A DNA stretch of 39,137 nucleotides from Candidatus Woesearchaeota archaeon (GCA_018303325.1 JAGVYH010000068.1:1-39137), one strand, 5' to 3'. Numbered from the stretch's first letter, positions 1 through 6,676 are shown. Numbers and translations: made by a program. The notes: a model not told the origin generated them from the letters alone.

Positions 1-110
1 GTAGAAGAAGCTAAATTATGAGTTCTGCAAACCTCAACAAGCCTTTTTGTTTCAAGCTCTTTTAGAACTAATAACTTGAATTCCTTTGAAAATTGTCTTT
101 TTATTCCCAT
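1..110 (-). CDS. Transposase-like protein, 5' end only (helix-turn-helix)
   Basis: Reading leftward from the ATG at 110, 36 codons run off the window edge. The peptide begins MGIKRQFSKEFKLLVLKEL and continues with a T-K-R-L-V-E-V-C-R-T-H-N-L stretch. This matches the N-terminal helix-turn-helix of many insertion-sequence transposases (the IS3/IS66-type 'F-S-x-E-F-K ... V-x-x-H-x-L-A-x-S-T' pattern). A Shine-Dalgarno-like AGAGGTG lies about ten bases upstream of the ATG. The catalytic part is outside the window, so the IS family cannot be named and an intact element cannot be distinguished from a fragment. Its presence fits the duplicated and truncated sequence just to the right. Confidence 0.6.
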   Translation of the reverse strand, partial: MGIKRQFSKEFKLLVLKELETKRLVEVCRTHNLASS

Positions 111-196
111 TTTTTGACACCTCTTATTGCTTTTTATTTACTCAATTTATTAAAAGATTTCGTATTCTAGGTGTCAACTTCTAGGGGTTCACTCCA

Positions 197-320
197 AAGC
201 GGAAGGTTTACGGAGAAAAATAAGGTGAGAAACTTTAAAAATCATATAGACTAACTCTTTCTTATGGGACTTAAATTAATAGATATGGCTGAAAGATTTC
301 CTCGGATAGCAAGAAGAGTT
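197..320 (+). repeat. Direct repeat, truncated copy of 1958-2081
   Basis: These 124 bases match 1958-2081 with a constant offset of 1,761 and only a few substitutions. The copy carries the promoter and the first 19 codons of the gene at 2025. Similarity stops abruptly after base 320, where a palindromic element with TATAC/GTATA ends begins. This is a partial duplication, or the remnant of a full copy cut by an insertion or deletion. Confidence 0.9.
233..241 (+). promoter_or_regulatory. TATA-like box of the truncated copy
   Basis: CTTTAAAAA ends 22 nt before the ATG at 264. The same box and spacing occur upstream of the intact copy, and the spacing recurs at other genes here. This fits an archaeal TATA box driving a leaderless transcript. 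Confidence 0.55.
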
Positions 321-374
321 ATACTAAAAGTCCTTAGCTTCCGAACAAAAAACAAGGACTTTTGTATATATTAA
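264..374 (+). pseudogene. Truncated copy of the 2025-2708 gene
   Basis: The ATG at 264 opens a 36-codon frame. Its first 19 residues (MGLKLIDMAERFPRIARRV) match the start of the 227-aa protein at 2025 with two substitutions. After base 320 the frame reads through a palindromic element into unrelated residues and stops at 372-374. The promoter is retained, so a short transcript is possible. The coding information for the original protein is lost. Confidence 0.75.
320..370. repeat. Solitary palindromic element of the GTATATAC family
   Basis: The layout is TATAC-T, stem AAAAGTCCTT (326-335), an 18-nt loop, complementary stem AAGGACTTTT (354-363), then GTATATA. The ends are the same as those of the four hairpins at 6677-6865 (TATACTAAA on one side, TTTGTATA on the other). 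The loop also shares TTCCGAAC (339-346) with the second hairpin of that array (6745-6752). The left edge coincides with the end of homology between the 197-320 and 1958-2081 copies, which suggests insertion or rearrangement at this point. No coding capacity. Confidence 0.75.
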
Positions 375-383
375 ATGGAATTA

Positions 384-436
384 ATTACAAACTGGGTATT
401 ATACCCCGCAGCTTGCTGCGACACCCAGTTTGTAAT
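384..436. repeat. Palindrome, 14-bp perfect arms with inner stem
   Basis: ATTACAAACTGGGT (384-397) is perfectly complementary to 423-436. An inner GCAGC/GCTGC stem at 408-419 has a two-base loop, and GGGTAT/ATACCC pair at 394-406 as an alternative fold. It lies just past the stop codon of the HEPN gene (minus strand), so it could act as a transcript end or be a REP-like element. There is no clear T-run after it in that direction. Confidence 0.65.
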
Positions 437-449
437 CTTAAAAATGTCG

Positions 450-499
450 GTCACGAAGTGACAAATTCGCCGTATACAACAAAATGCAAAGCATTTTGT
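450..499. repeat. Two small palindromes in the HEPN 3' end
   Basis: GTCAC-gaa-GTGAC lies at 450-462, and nine-base arms (479-487 with 491-499) flank a three-base loop. Both lie over the last codons and stop of the HEPN gene. A GTATAC at 472-477 precedes the second palindrome, loosely resembling the ends of the hairpin family elsewhere in the window. Confidence 0.5.
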
Positions 500-975
500 G
501 TATTTTTTTCGCATAATCTGAATATATTGATGAAGAAAATTTGTGCGTTTTTTATGCTTTCTTGTGCTGGCTCTTGGTTTGCTTGAGGTATTCTTCTGTA
601 TGTGAATCTTCCTCGCTTGCCTTTTTCTAATTCAAAAATATGCAGAAGAGTATCTGCTTTTATAAGCATATTCTTGTAAATTTTTAGCAATTCAATGTCT
701 ACTGCCCCTTTGTCCACGAGCTTTGAAAATTCGTCAAATGTTTTTTTGTGCTCTTCAGGAGCTTGAGTTTTGATTCCTTTCAACAAAAGATAAGCTTTTG
801 CAGCATAAAATATGGAATAATACGCATGCGATATTGTTGCACTATAATATGTGTCTTCTTTCATCCTAAATATTTCAATTTGCATTTTTTTATCATCGCT
901 GATTTTTTGTAATATGACAGATAGATTTAATTCGTTTTGGGCTCTTGCGATATAAATTTTATACTCGAAATCCAT
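451..975 (-). CDS. HEPN-domain protein of a HEPN/MNT pair
   Basis: 174 aa, predicted all-helical. Residues about 40-75 carry the HEPN-type helix (YYSATISHAYYSIFYAAKAY) followed by an EEHKKTF segment, as in the PF05168-like HEPN family. Many HEPN proteins are RNases or partners of minimal nucleotidyltransferases in toxin-antitoxin modules. The classical R-x4-6-H motif is not obvious, so catalysis is uncertain. The ATG at 975 lies inside the upstream MNT gene (17-nt overlap) and has an AGAGGGG ribosome-binding site just before it, so translation is probably coupled. The last 20 or so residues (from EKNTQNAL on) come from palindromic DNA and look added to the family fold. The family is fairly certain; toxin activity is inferred. 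Confidence 0.75.
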   Translation of the reverse strand: MDFEYKIYIARAQNELNLSVILQKISDDKKMQIEIFRMKEDTYYSATISHAYYSIFYAAKAYLLLKGIKTQAPEEHKKTFDEFSKLVDKGAVDIELLKIYKNMLIKADTLLHIFELEKGKRGRFTYRRIPQANQEPAQESIKNAQIFFINIFRLCEKNTQNALHFVVYGEFVTS

Positions 976-1579
976 GTTTCATCCCCTCTTTTATTATTTC
1001 ATAAAATATTTTTTGATTGCATACTGCAAGATGCTTTCGAGCTATCTGCTTTCCTAAATTTTCTTCATTATTCGCCAGCATTTCGACCATTTCATCTTTT
1101 GGAATAACATGTGCATCCATTTCAAGAACACTTTTTAATTTGGCACTGTTGATTGATGCTTCTATCTGCTTTCTTTTTTCTTTGCTTTCAATAAATATCG
1201 CAATATCCAAGTCTGAACCTTTTTTTTGTTCTCCTGTTGCATAAGACCCAAAAATAACAAGTGAGTGGAAAGGAGTATCTTCTGTAATCTCTTTTTTTAG
1301 GTTTTCTAATGCATGCTTGACTAGGGGATGAATCCTTTTATTATTGCATAAAGCAATGTAATAAACTGTTAAGTCATTGTTAAGATTAAGAGTTAAAAGG
1401 CCGGATTTCCCAATCTTTTCCTCAATCAAGACCTCTTCTCTTTTTAATAAATTGATAGCTAGCGCTAATGCATTGTTTGATTTTTCTTTTGATTCTTTTT
1501 TTATCTTTTTTCTAGTGTATTCTGCAAAAGGATTTTTTGCAAACACTTCGAATATTTCGAGCTGTTTTTTGGTAATCAT
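959..1579 (-). CDS. Winged-helix MNT nucleotidyltransferase (antitoxin-like)
   Basis: 206 aa. Residues 1-65 look like a winged helix (MITKKQLEIFEVFAKNPF, then 'NLLKREEVLIEEKIGKSGLL'). Residues about 105-160 form a minimal nucleotidyltransferase of the DNA polymerase beta superfamily with the signature FGSYATGEQKKGSDLDIAIF: G-S, then D-x-D, the two metal-binding aspartates. Proteins of this type are antitoxins that nucleotidylate their HEPN partner. Here the partner is encoded directly downstream with a 17-nt overlap. The winged helix plus a 38-bp palindrome over the promoter suggest autorepression. The ATG at 1579 is preceded by GGGATT, a weak ribosome-binding site. Confidence 0.8.
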   Translation of the reverse strand: MITKKQLEIFEVFAKNPFAEYTRKKIKKESKEKSNNALALAINLLKREEVLIEEKIGKSGLLTLNLNNDLTVYYIALCNNKRIHPLVKHALENLKKEITEDTPFHSLVIFGSYATGEQKKGSDLDIAIFIESKEKRKQIEASINSAKLKSVLEMDAHVIPKDEMVEMLANNEENLGKQIARKHLAVCNQKIFYEIIKEGMKHGFRV

Positions 1580-1598
1580 ATTTAATCCCTTTATTGTT

Positions 1599-1636
1599 AA
1601 CCACTTTATTGGTTTATATAAACCAAAATAATGGTT
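1599..1636 (-). promoter_or_regulatory. Palindromic TATA/operator of the MNT-HEPN operon
   Basis: GGTTTATATAAACC (1611-1624) is a perfect 14-bp palindrome centred on a TATA box. It extends to 19-base arms on each side, with 16 of 19 positions complementary. It lies 20-57 nt upstream of the MNT start on the minus strand. A homodimeric winged-helix protein bound here would occlude the TATA box, which fits toxin-antitoxin autoregulation (inference). Confidence 0.6.
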
Positions 1637-1957
1637 ATTTATATACTTTTCGCTTTGAAGAGCTATTGCGCCACTTCCTACTCAAAATTCTTGAATCCAA
1701 ACGGCATTGGATAAAGCTTATTGTTTTTCAGGCAGTGCCTGCCTTTTAAGCATTTTCTTTTTTGTTTATTATTATTATTGAATTGTTTCTCAATTATTTT
1801 TCTTCAATCTTTATTTGAACATAAGATATAAGTTAGAACTCCTTATTATAACCTTTGATGGTATTTCCGCAAATTCTTCGAAAATGAAAATAAGAAAACA
1901 GAAAAAACCGAAAATGATATTTAAAGCATGAACTGTTTTTCGAAAATTTGTTGGAAG
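1637..1957. other. Intergenic stretch, no gene seen
   Basis: AT-rich, with no convincing frame on either strand. A small GGCAG-tgc-CTGCC hairpin lies at 1731-1743 and is followed by TTTT, which could be a weak terminator. A TTATTATTATTATT run lies around 1768-1781. Nothing else was recognised. Confidence 0.5.
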
Positions 1958-2081
1958 AAGCGGAAGGTTTACGGAGAAAAATAAGGTGAGAAACTTTAAA
2001 AATCGTATAGAATAACCTTTTCTAATGGAACCTAAATTAATAGATATGGCTGAAAGATTTCCTCAGATAGCAAGAAGAGTT
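1958..2081 (+). repeat. Direct repeat, intact copy of 197-320
   Basis: This is the second copy of the 124-base repeat, covering the promoter and first 19 codons of the 2025 gene. Here the frame continues normally beyond the repeat. Confidence 0.9.
1994..2002 (+). promoter_or_regulatory. TATA-like box for the 2025 gene
   Basis: CTTTAAAAA ends 22 nt before the ATG at 2025 and there is no ribosome-binding site between them. This is the pattern expected for a leaderless archaeal transcript. Confidence 0.6.
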
Positions 2082-2708
2082 GCATCTGATAAAGATTGGA
2101 ATGAAGATAAGTCTAATTCTTTTAAGTTAAGTGTTGATGGAGAGAATTATCTTTGTAAGTTAAAAGGCGAAGCGCAAAAGAGTTCTCCAAGAGAAGCCTT
2201 TTATATCGATTGTCTGAAAGGCATGACTGTTAATGAATTTCCAATTTATACAAATGCACTGTTTAAAGGTATGTGTCCTTTGATGATGTCTTCTATTATG
2301 TGTTATAATAAGAAAAAAGAAGATGTATTAGTTCCAGTTAAGTTGAGTACAGAAATAGGACAATTGGAAATAATTCTTACTGACGCAGGCTTCTGCGCAG
2401 CAACATACCAGCTAAATGTTTATAATTGTTATTATGCTAATAAATATTTAAATGAAGATGGTGGATTAAAAATCACAGCAACAGTAAGATACCAAGAAAC
2501 AAGTATATTTGATAAAAGAAGATTTAATCTTCCATTTAATGTTACTACTAAGATAAGTTTCTTTGGTGAAGAAACAGATGCAGTGTTTGATGTTGTTGAA
2601 GAGCTGCTTAATGCTGGCTTTGCTGTAGCTGTGCCAAACTTAAATTCAAAAGAAATGTATGTTCTAAAACAGTTAGTTAAAGAAGGGATAACGCTGGATT
2701 TTGAGTGA
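2025..2708 (+). CDS. Hypothetical 227-aa protein
   Basis: No family was recognised. The protein is soluble-looking, without signal peptide or membrane segment. The N-terminal 20 residues (MEPKLIDMAERFPQIARRVA) look helical. The middle (about 95-170) alternates hydrophobic and polar residues as in a beta-rich fold (VLVPVKLSTEIGQLEIIL; GGLKITATVRYQE). The C-terminal 40 residues appear alpha/beta (VFDVVEELLNAGFAVAVPNL). Several cysteines (positions about 44, 63, 84, 93, 123 and 134) do not form a clear zinc motif. The start is supported by the TATA box 22 nt upstream. The first 19 codons and promoter are duplicated in truncated form at 197-320, so this gene or its left edge has taken part in a local rearrangement. 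Confidence 0.7.
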   Translation: MEPKLIDMAERFPQIARRVASDKDWNEDKSNSFKLSVDGENYLCKLKGEAQKSSPREAFYIDCLKGMTVNEFPIYTNALFKGMCPLMMSSIMCYNKKKEDVLVPVKLSTEIGQLEIILTDAGFCAATYQLNVYNCYYANKYLNEDGGLKITATVRYQETSIFDKRRFNLPFNVTTKISFFGEETDAVFDVVEELLNAGFAVAVPNLNSKEMYVLKQLVKEGITLDFE

Positions 2709-2788
2709 TTCACTTTTTGTAACATTTTAGAGAACTTTGAACAATTCTGATTTTGAATGACTTTTGACTTGAGGATACTAAACAAATA

Positions 2789-2941
2789 GTATGTATTAAG
2801 CCTGCCCTAATTTTGTCAGCTTTGCTATTAGGTATATCGCAAGACTATCGAGAAGCGAACCCCATTGGTAAACTCAAGTTCCTTTTCAGTGTATTAAAAA
2901 TCAGGTTTTCGCCAAAGCTGACTGGCAGGCTTAATACATAC
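2789..2941. repeat. Long inverted repeat (MITE-like or structured RNA)
   Basis: 2789-2806 is perfectly complementary to 2924-2941 (GTATGTATTAAGCCTGCC and its complement). A second stem follows inside (GTCAGCTTTG at 2815-2824 with 2913-2922), separated by an uneven bulge. The loop of about 88 bases contains GCGAACC and GGTTTTCGC, which could pair further. The element fills the gap between the 2025 gene and the helicase, and ends just before the helicase TATA box. It could be a miniature mobile element, a terminator-like structure or a small RNA; the sequence alone does not decide. Confidence 0.65.
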
Positions 2942-2954
2942 AACAAATACAAAT

Positions 2955-2963
2955 CTTTTTAAA
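2955..2963 (+). promoter_or_regulatory. TATA-like box for the helicase gene
   Basis: CTTTTTAAA ends 22 nt before the ATG at 2986, the same spacing as at 2025 and at the mini-gene on the minus strand. No ribosome-binding site is present, so the transcript is probably leaderless. Confidence 0.55.
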
Positions 2964-2985
2964 CTATTTCTTATCTGCCAAACAT

Positions 2986-5127
2986 ATGGGCAAAGAACTT
3001 GATTATATTTTCATTCTAAACTCTTTAAGAGAAATACCGTTTGGGGTAGGTAAAAAACTGTTGATTGCTTTTTTACAAGGCAATAAAGACAATGAATCTA
3101 TAAATAAGAATAGACTTTATAAATTGAAAAGTTTTGGTTCTTTAGGATATAGTAACGACGAACTTGAAAGCATGATTGATGGCCTTGTTATGAATGGATT
3201 GATTCAAACAAGTGCGGTTAATGGTAATACTTTTTGGAAAGTTTTGGAATTAAGCAGTAAAGGGAAAAAAGAGATTGATGAACCCAGCCTTTACAAACGT
3301 AAATTATCATTTAATTTTAAGCAGTCGCATACCATCATAACTGAGAACGATAAAAAAATATTTGACGCATTCGGAACTTTTCTTTTGCCTTATAATGATG
3401 CGCAAAAAAAAGCGATTATTAGCAATAATAAGCATATTCTTTGTATTGCAGGTGCAGGTACAGGTAAAACTACTGTTCTCACAAAAAGAATTGAATTTTT
3501 AGTTAAATATAAGTCGATTAATCCAAATAAAATACTGGCTATAACATTTACACGAAAAGCAAAGCAGGAAATGATGAAGCGGCTCTTGTCTATGGACTGT
3601 CTTGAATCGGTTAGTGTTGAGACATTTAATTCATTTTGTGAAGGCATCTTACGCCAGCATGGCAATTTAATCTATAGCCGACCTGTAAGGGTGATAAGTT
3701 ATAGAGACAAAATAATGATTATGAACATAGCACTTAACAAGCTTAGTATAGGCATGCAAAGAGCATTAGACATTTACTTTTCTTATGCCCAAAGAAGAGG
3801 AAAAACAGATGAACAGCTTGCAAACATTTTTATGAACGATTGCTTTTTCATACGTGATTATTTTAAATTTAAAAATATACCAGTTGAAAAATCCTCTTTT
3901 GATATTGATCCTGAGCACATAAAAAGTTTAAATCTTGTTATTGGCGTTTGTAAATTTATTGAGGGATATATGCAACAGGAGGGGCTGAGAGATTTTGCTG
4001 ACCAATTGATAGATACTTTATCTCTTTTTGAAAAGCATAAGAATTTAATCCCCTCTTTTGATTATGTGTTTATTGATGAATATCAAGATGTGAATTCTAC
4101 ACAGATAAAACTTATTGATTTTGTTTTTCCAGAAAATTTATTTGCAGTCGGTGACCCACGCCAATCAATCTATGGATGGAGAGGTTCTGATATAAGGCAT
4201 ATATTAAATTTTGAGGAGAAATACTCTGATTGTGATATCATTACACTTACTAAAAATTACCGTTCTACATCGCATATTGTTGAGCTCATTAACAATTCAA
4301 TAAAATCAATGAATCTTGCTGATTTAGAAGCAGTGATAAATGGTGAAAAAGAAGTAAGGCTGCTTAAATTTGATTCTGAACAGACAGAATTTGAATTTGT
4401 AATTCAAAGTATCGCTAATTCAAAATTGCCGCGAAATGAAATTTTTGTGCTGGCGAGAACCAATAGGCAGCTTAATGAGCTTTCACAACTTATGAAAGTG
4501 CGCGGAATAAAACATATAGTAAGAAGCGATGAGATGAAAACTGCTAAAAATATTCTGCCTACAATCGAAGAAATAACGCTTGCAACAGTGCATGCAATAA
4601 AAGGGCTTGAGGCTCATATGGTTTTTGTTGTTGGATGTACCGGCATGAATTTTCCTTGTAAAGGAAGTGAACATCCTGTAATTGAAATGGTCAAAGTTGA
4701 AGAATACGATAAAGAAGAAGAAGAAAGACGATTATTCTATGTTGCGATGAGCAGGGCAAAGCATAGCCTTTACCTTAGTTACTCGGGTAAAAAGCCAACA
4801 CATTTCATTACTGATGAGATGATGGGCATGCTTGAAGAAAATAAAAGAGAGATTGAAAATAAAATAGAGATTGAAAAGAAAAGAGAAGAAGAGTTCAGTT
4901 TAGTAAAATCAGATCATATCGTGAAAAGGCTCAGGGAATGGAGAAGCGAACTTAGTAAAGTTCAAGGAGTCCCTGCGTTTATGATTATGCACGATAGAAC
5001 TTTATTCGATATAGCTGTTAAGATGCCGATATGTGTTAAGGATTTAGAGCAAGTATTTGGGATTGGACCAACTAAAATCATGAAATATGGCGAAGAGATA
5101 TTGAAGATAATTAATGGAGAAAAATAA
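2986..5127 (+). CDS. SF1 UvrD/Rep-family helicase with RQC-like and HRDC domains
   Basis: 713 aa. Residues about 15-100 resemble the winged-helix RQC domain of RecQ (FGVGKKLLIAFLQG, then LKSFGSLGYSNDELESMIDG, then LVMNGLI). The SF1A helicase motifs follow in order: I GAGTGKT (about 157), Ia AITFTRKAKQEM, II VFIDEYQDVN, III GDPRQSIYGWRGS, IV TKNYRST, V VHAIKGLEAHMVFV and VI LFYVAMSRAK. After a charged helix (about 620-650), residues about 650-710 fit an HRDC domain (LREWRSELSKVQGVPAFMIM, then LEQVFGIGPTKIMKYGEEIL). It should be an ATP-dependent 3'-5' DNA translocase in repair or recombination. HRDC at the C-terminus of UvrD-like proteins is known; an RQC-like domain at the N-terminus is less usual. 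A T-run follows the stop. Confidence 0.9.
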   Translation: MGKELDYIFILNSLREIPFGVGKKLLIAFLQGNKDNESINKNRLYKLKSFGSLGYSNDELESMIDGLVMNGLIQTSAVNGNTFWKVLELSSKGKKEIDEPSLYKRKLSFNFKQSHTIITENDKKIFDAFGTFLLPYNDAQKKAIISNNKHILCIAGAGTGKTTVLTKRIEFLVKYKSINPNKILAITFTRKAKQEMMKRLLSMDCLESVSVETFNSFCEGILRQHGNLIYSRPVRVISYRDKIMIMNIALNKLSIGMQRALDIYFSYAQRRGKTDEQLANIFMNDCFFIRDYFKFKNIPVEKSSFDIDPEHIKSLNLVIGVCKFIEGYMQQEGLRDFADQLIDTLSLFEKHKNLIPSFDYVFIDEYQDVNSTQIKLIDFVFPENLFAVGDPRQSIYGWRGSDIRHILNFEEKYSDCDIITLTKNYRSTSHIVELINNSIKSMNLADLEAVINGEKEVRLLKFDSEQTEFEFVIQSIANSKLPRNEIFVLARTNRQLNELSQLMKVRGIKHIVRSDEMKTAKNILPTIEEITLATVHAIKGLEAHMVFVVGCTGMNFPCKGSEHPVIEMVKVEEYDKEEEERRLFYVAMSRAKHSLYLSYSGKKPTHFITDEMMGMLEENKREIENKIEIEKKREEEFSLVKSDHIVKRLREWRSELSKVQGVPAFMIMHDRTLFDIAVKMPICVKDLEQVFGIGPTKIMKYGEEILKIINGEK

Positions 5128-5136
5128 TTTTTTATT
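5128..5136 (+). terminator. T-run terminator after the helicase
   Basis: TTTTTTATT directly follows the stop codon. Oligo-T stretches without a hairpin are the usual archaeal terminator signal. Confidence 0.4.
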
Positions 5137-5152
5137 CCACCAAAAACACAGT

Positions 5153-5248
5153 CTACTTTTTCTTGTTCTTCATCAGATATACTCTTTTTCCTGAAAGAAC
5201 GTCTTGAACTTCTTTGATTTCTTGTGGTGTATATGTTATTTCTGTCAT
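5153..5248 (-). CDS. 31-aa leaderless mini-gene
   Basis: Reading leftward from the ATG at 5248, the peptide is MTEITYTPQEIKEVQDVLSG followed by KRVYLMKNKKK: a short amphipathic helix with a basic tail. No family was recognised. The support is the promoter: CTTTAAAAA on the minus strand (5271-5279) ends 22 nt before the ATG, the same box and spacing as upstream of 2025. The frame is too short to judge by length alone. It could be a small regulatory peptide or the decayed start of a longer gene. It is convergent with the helicase. Confidence 0.45.
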   Translation of the reverse strand: MTEITYTPQEIKEVQDVLSGKRVYLMKNKKK

Positions 5249-5270
5249 TGGCGATGATAATTAAGTATTG

Positions 5271-5279
5271 TTTTTAAAG
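5271..5279 (-). promoter_or_regulatory. TATA-like box for the 31-aa mini-gene
   Basis: On the minus strand this reads CTTTAAAAA, 22 nt from the ATG at 5248. It matches the boxes at 233-241 and 1994-2002 exactly. Confidence 0.5.
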
Positions 5280-5423
5280 TTTCTTCCCTGTTTTGTTAAA
5301 CTTCAGTTTTGTTTAACAGATTGGGGAGAATGATGATAGTTTTATTTTTTTATATAATCTATTTGATATACTCTAAATTTGATATAATTGTATAAAATAA
5401 CTTATGTAGAACAAAGATTACTT
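5280..5423. other. Intergenic spacer with small inverted and direct repeats
   Basis: TGTTAAAC (5294-5301) is complementary to 5311-5318 with a nine-base loop and could be an operator for the mini-gene upstream region. ATTTGATATA occurs twice (5361-5370 and 5377-5386). No gene was seen. Confidence 0.4.
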
Positions 5424-6290
5424 TTATGAATCTAACTTTCTTCCCTTTCCCCTAACTACAACTAAATTTAACTTAGGGTCACATTGTAATTTATCAACTA
5501 TGCTATCTATATTACCACCTTCTTCTTCAATTGCCTGCTCAAATTCAGGTGATATATGAAGCTCATGTGGAGCTTGTGTTTCATGTGGATTTTCTTCTCT
5601 TCTTAAATCATAACTAATCTGCTCAAAACTTTTTGGAAAGTTTTGCCTAAAATCATCAAAACATATCTTGAAACTAACCCTTCCTGTATCTAAATCTGAG
5701 CATGAATAGTTTTGTTCATCAGTGAATCCACTCAATTTATCTTCACAATATACCCTATCCATAAGCCTTACAACAAAAAAAGGTGCTCTATGTGTACTTT
5801 GTACATCTTGAGAACAATAAATACAACTTTTATCTATGCCTTTTTTAATAAGCTTCTTTACTAATTTGAGATAATTATCAATCGCTTTATTTTTAGCCAT
5901 ATCTTCATCTGCGCCAAGTTTTATCCATCTGCCTCTTTGTTGTGTTTCTAGTTTCTTATACTTAGTTTCAGCTTTATAGCATTCATATACTTCTTTTAAA
6001 AGGGCGAACCTGTCTTTAACTCTATTTTTATCGCTCTTTGGCGTTTCTATTCCTCCTGGCATCCCTGCTTTTTCAGGCATTCCAGTTTCAATGCATCTTA
6101 AGCAAAGAGCTAGACCAGTTTTTGATTCCTGATAAACTAGCTTATAACCTATCTTACAACCCTTCTTATCATCTTCTAAAGGAACATAAACTAAAGAAAG
6201 CAGAGTAGGATAAACTATACCGCAATTTTTACCAGGCAATTCTTCACTTGGCCCAACATAACTTTCACATTCATGGCAAATAAGAGACAT
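5424..6290 (-). CDS. Cysteine-rich zinc-binding-like hypothetical protein
   Basis: 288 aa, family not recognised. The N-terminus has CHEC (residues 5-8) and, about 70-80 residues later, LCLRC. Together they could form a four-cysteine zinc ribbon split by a beta-rich insert (IVYPTLLSLVYVPLEDDKKG). A third CIYC pair is near residue 155, with further cysteines at CEDK and YSCSDL. The middle (about 90-150) is basic and helical. The C-terminal 60 residues are acidic and end in a basic GKGRKLDS tail. No signal peptide or membrane helix. The upstream minus-strand box at 6314-6322 supports the ATG at 6290. Zinc and possibly nucleic-acid binding are inferences from CxxC spacing only. Confidence 0.65.
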   Translation of the reverse strand: MSLICHECESYVGPSEELPGKNCGIVYPTLLSLVYVPLEDDKKGCKIGYKLVYQESKTGLALCLRCIETGMPEKAGMPGGIETPKSDKNRVKDRFALLKEVYECYKAETKYKKLETQQRGRWIKLGADEDMAKNKAIDNYLKLVKKLIKKGIDKSCIYCSQDVQSTHRAPFFVVRLMDRVYCEDKLSGFTDEQNYSCSDLDTGRVSFKICFDDFRQNFPKSFEQISYDLRREENPHETQAPHELHISPEFEQAIEEEGGNIDSIVDKLQCDPKLNLVVVRGKGRKLDS

Positions 6291-6313
6291 TGTGTTATTA
6301 GGAAACCTATTTT

Positions 6314-6322
6314 CTTTTATAT
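6314..6322 (-). promoter_or_regulatory. TATA-like box for the 288-aa gene
   Basis: On the minus strand this reads ATATAAAAG, 23 nt before the ATG at 6290, and no ribosome-binding site is visible. The leaderless layout matches that of the other genes here. Confidence 0.5.
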
Positions 6323-6394
6323 ATTTTCCTATATGTTTAGGGAAAATGAGTATGTCTTCCTCTTTTTGTCAATTTTTAACATTTTATAGAAAGA

Positions 6395-6660
6395 TTTATA
6401 TATTCCCTTTTTCAGTGAAATAATTTGAGTGGGTTTAGTAGTTATTGTTATAGAGCGAAGCTGTTCGTTCACTATGATAAAACGGTTATTCGTTCTTCGT
6501 TTTTCGTTTTTAGTTACGAATGACGAATAGCGAAGAACGAATAACTAATAATTTTTTATGAGACGAGTGGCTGTGCCCTAGAACGTGTTGTGAACGAGAG
6601 AAATCATATCTTTAGGCGAGGCGGATCAGCTGTCCGCTTCGTGTTGGATAAACAAAGAAT
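6395..6660 (+). ncRNA. Candidate structured non-coding transcript
   Basis: TTTATATAT at 6395-6403 is a good archaeal TATA box with no downstream reading frame. Where a transcript would start (around 6425) there follow a GAGCGAA/TTCGTTC stem with one G-U pair (6453-6470), a 15-bp perfect stem (6485-6499 with 6531-6545, 31-base loop), and a GGCGAGGCGGA...TCCGCTTCGT hairpin around 6613-6640 whose two mismatches are G-U pairs. The G-U pairs favour an RNA rather than a DNA function. It resembles no RNA family I can name, and SRP, RNase P and tRNA signatures were not seen. Confidence 0.35.
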
Positions 6661-6676
6661 AATTACTAACCAAGAT

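Noticed and set aside
362-586. Plus-strand frame of 74 aa over the palindromes
   Set aside because: It overlaps the HEPN gene on the opposite strand, runs through palindromic DNA and has no promoter at the spacing used by other genes.
6420-6600. tRNA, SRP RNA or RNase P RNA in the intergenic region
   Set aside because: No T-loop GGTTCGAATCC-like sequence, acceptor pairing or family signature could be found.
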